From: Polyangiaceae bacterium
GTDB lineage: Bacteria; Myxococcota; Polyangia; Polyangiales; Polyangiaceae
Assembly: GCA_025936205.1 (NCBI GenBank)
Contig: JAICTU010000185.1
Location: forward strand, 1-15,924
Reading direction: 5' to 3'
Length of the DNA stretch: 15,924 bases
Under the pieces are notes generated by a model. That model did no database searches. It worked only from the letters and a program-made list of their open reading frames with translations, and had not been told where the DNA came from. The position numbers were made by a program, and so were the translations under genes. This document shows positions 15,084 through 15,924 of the stretch, in pieces. How positions within the stretch are numbered: the stretch's first letter is position 1; every line of letters starts with the position of its first letter.

Positions 15084-15704
15084 ATGGCATTGGATTGGCT
15101 CGCCGCAGCGCAGCGCCTGCGCGCCATGGCCCAGACCGGGCTCACCTATACCGAGGGACGGTTCGACCGCGAACGCTACGAAGAGCTCCGCGATCTCTCC
15201 CACGCCATGCTCGCGGAACTCCTGGAGCGCACCCCCGAGCACATCAGCGAGGCCTTCTGCGTGGAAAAAGGCTATCCGACGCCCAAAGTCGACGTCCGAA
15301 CCGCGGTGTTCTCCGAGGGCCGCGTCCTGCTCGTCAAAGAATGGCTCGACGGCGCCTGGACCCTCCCCGGAGGCTGGGCAGACGAGCCCGACTCCCCGCG
15401 CGCGGCCGCCGAGCGCGAAGTGCGCGAAGAATCCGGCTACCTCGTCCGCGTCACACGCCTCGTCGCCGTGCGCGACCGCCGCCTCCACCCCTACCGCCCC
15501 CAGCATCTCGGCGGCGTCTACAAACTGCTCTTCCTGGCAGATCTGATCGGCGGCAAAGCGCAAACCTCCAGCGAGACGACCGAGGTCGGCTTCTTCGCCC
15601 TGGATGCCCTGCCCCCACTCTCGCTCAGCCGCACCCTGCCCGCCGACATCCAGCAAGCCTTCACACACCAGCTCGACCCGTCGCTGCCGCCCACCTGCGA
15701 CTGA
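15084..15704 (+). CDS. Nudix hydrolase with N-terminal helical domain
   Basis: This 206-residue protein belongs to the Nudix family, which hydrolyses nucleoside diphosphates linked to another moiety. Residues 1-60 form the helical N-terminal domain typical of one bacterial subgroup (L-D-W-L-A-A-A-Q-R-L then a G-L-T-Y motif and E-R-Y-E-E-L-R). The Nudix domain runs from about 68 to 195. The Nudix box starts at Gly97 in P-G-G-W-A-D and continues to R-E-V-R-E-E-S-G at 111-118, with the metal-binding Glu residues 112, 115 and 116 intact. The Glu expected six residues after Gly97 is Asp103, and the usual aliphatic last position is Tyr119; both are conservative or tolerated changes. ATG 15084 is chosen because it retains the whole N-terminal domain. 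There is no ribosome site, and a -10-like TATAAC lies 5 bases upstream. The substrate is unknown. Confidence 0.92.
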   Translation: MALDWLAAAQRLRAMAQTGLTYTEGRFDRERYEELRDLSHAMLAELLERTPEHISEAFCVEKGYPTPKVDVRTAVFSEGRVLLVKEWLDGAWTLPGGWADEPDSPRAAAEREVREESGYLVRVTRLVAVRDRRLHPYRPQHLGGVYKLLFLADLIGGKAQTSSETTEVGFFALDALPPLSLSRTLPADIQQAFTHQLDPSLPPTCD

Positions 15705-15749
15705 GCCTCAGCGAACCTTGGTTGCACACCGCGTGCGTTTGTTTGGGGC

Positions 15750-15776
15750 CGGACCTCCACTTCACGGTGCGGTCCG
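15750..15776. terminator. Weak inverted repeat downstream of the Nudix gene
   Basis: CGGACC (15750-15755) and GGTCCG (15771-15776) are inverted around a 15-base loop, 45 bases after the Nudix stop; GTTT and AAAC just outside can extend the stem with a bulge. The stem is short and there is no U-tract. I see no supportable gene in 15705-15924. Confidence 0.25.
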
Positions 15777-15924
15777 AAACCTCGGGGCGCGCGGCGGCCT
15801 CTGACCGGCGTCAGCGTGGCGCGAGTCCGGCAGGGACGGACGGAGCGAGCGGAAGCTGGTCTTGCGAGAACGTGGCACACGCAGCCCGGCGGAACCCGTT
15901 ACGGTCTCGGCGCCGCGCGTCGAC

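Noticed and set aside
15762..15924. Possible C-terminal end of a minus-strand gene entering from the right edge
   Set aside because: Two minus-strand frames (stops at 15811 and 15762) and one plus-strand frame are all open to the edge with similar codon bias, so none can be chosen.
1..15924. CRISPR arrays, tRNA or rRNA genes, transposases, integrases and toxin-antitoxin pairs
   Set aside because: I looked for spaced repeats, cloverleaf ends and mobile-element protein motifs and saw none.

Overview
The window is high-GC bacterial DNA with strong G/C preference at third codon positions. This leaves long spurious open frames opposite and beside the real genes. I recognise 11 complete genes, one gene remnant and one partial gene at the left edge. 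Six products look like exported lipoproteins or secreted enzymes, several beginning right after the signal with a C-G-G run and rich in cysteines. Together with high GC and non-E. coli operon organisation, this points to a Gram-negative soil bacterium, most plausibly a myxobacterium of the Polyangia type (Myxococcota). That placement is inference; the Bug-type transporter genes also resemble those of Burkholderiales.

Left part (1-5304). A partial plus-strand gene ends one base short of the stop of prc, a periplasmic C-terminal processing protease on the minus strand. Upstream of prc lies a secreted endonuclease/exonuclease/phosphatase-fold protein, also minus strand. A divergent plus-strand pair follows: a TMEM14-like small membrane protein and a cysteine-rich lipoprotein. 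This pair converges on a minus-strand lipoprotein with a single c-type heme motif, and a perfect GC hairpin lies between the convergent ends.

Middle and right part (4666-15003). Every gene here is on the minus strand. In order of transcription they are: a GH115 alpha-glucuronidase lipoprotein; an ExuT-like hexuronate permease that overlaps it by 4 bases; a lipoprotein with a zinc-protease signature and repeats; a C-terminal remnant of a metallo-beta-lactamase-fold protein; the tripartite tricarboxylate transporter genes tctB, tctA and tctC; and the heme lipoprotein. The GH115 enzyme would cut (4-O-methyl)glucuronic acid from glucuronoxylan and the permease would import it. The TctABC set would import another organic acid or possibly an acidic sugar. 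This suggests a plant-polymer side-chain scavenging locus, although no xylanase or outer-membrane transporter is present in the window.

Right edge. A Nudix hydrolase gene is divergent from the GH115 gene across an 80-base spacer and may be read from a leaderless transcript. The last 220 bases contain no gene I can support. I see no tRNA, rRNA, CRISPR array, insertion sequence or phage gene. I did not find a clearly novel defence or mobile system. The most unusual items are the GH115-permease coupling, the heme lipoprotein placed behind the TTT operon, and the truncated metallo-beta-lactamase fragment beside a nine-base homopolymer.
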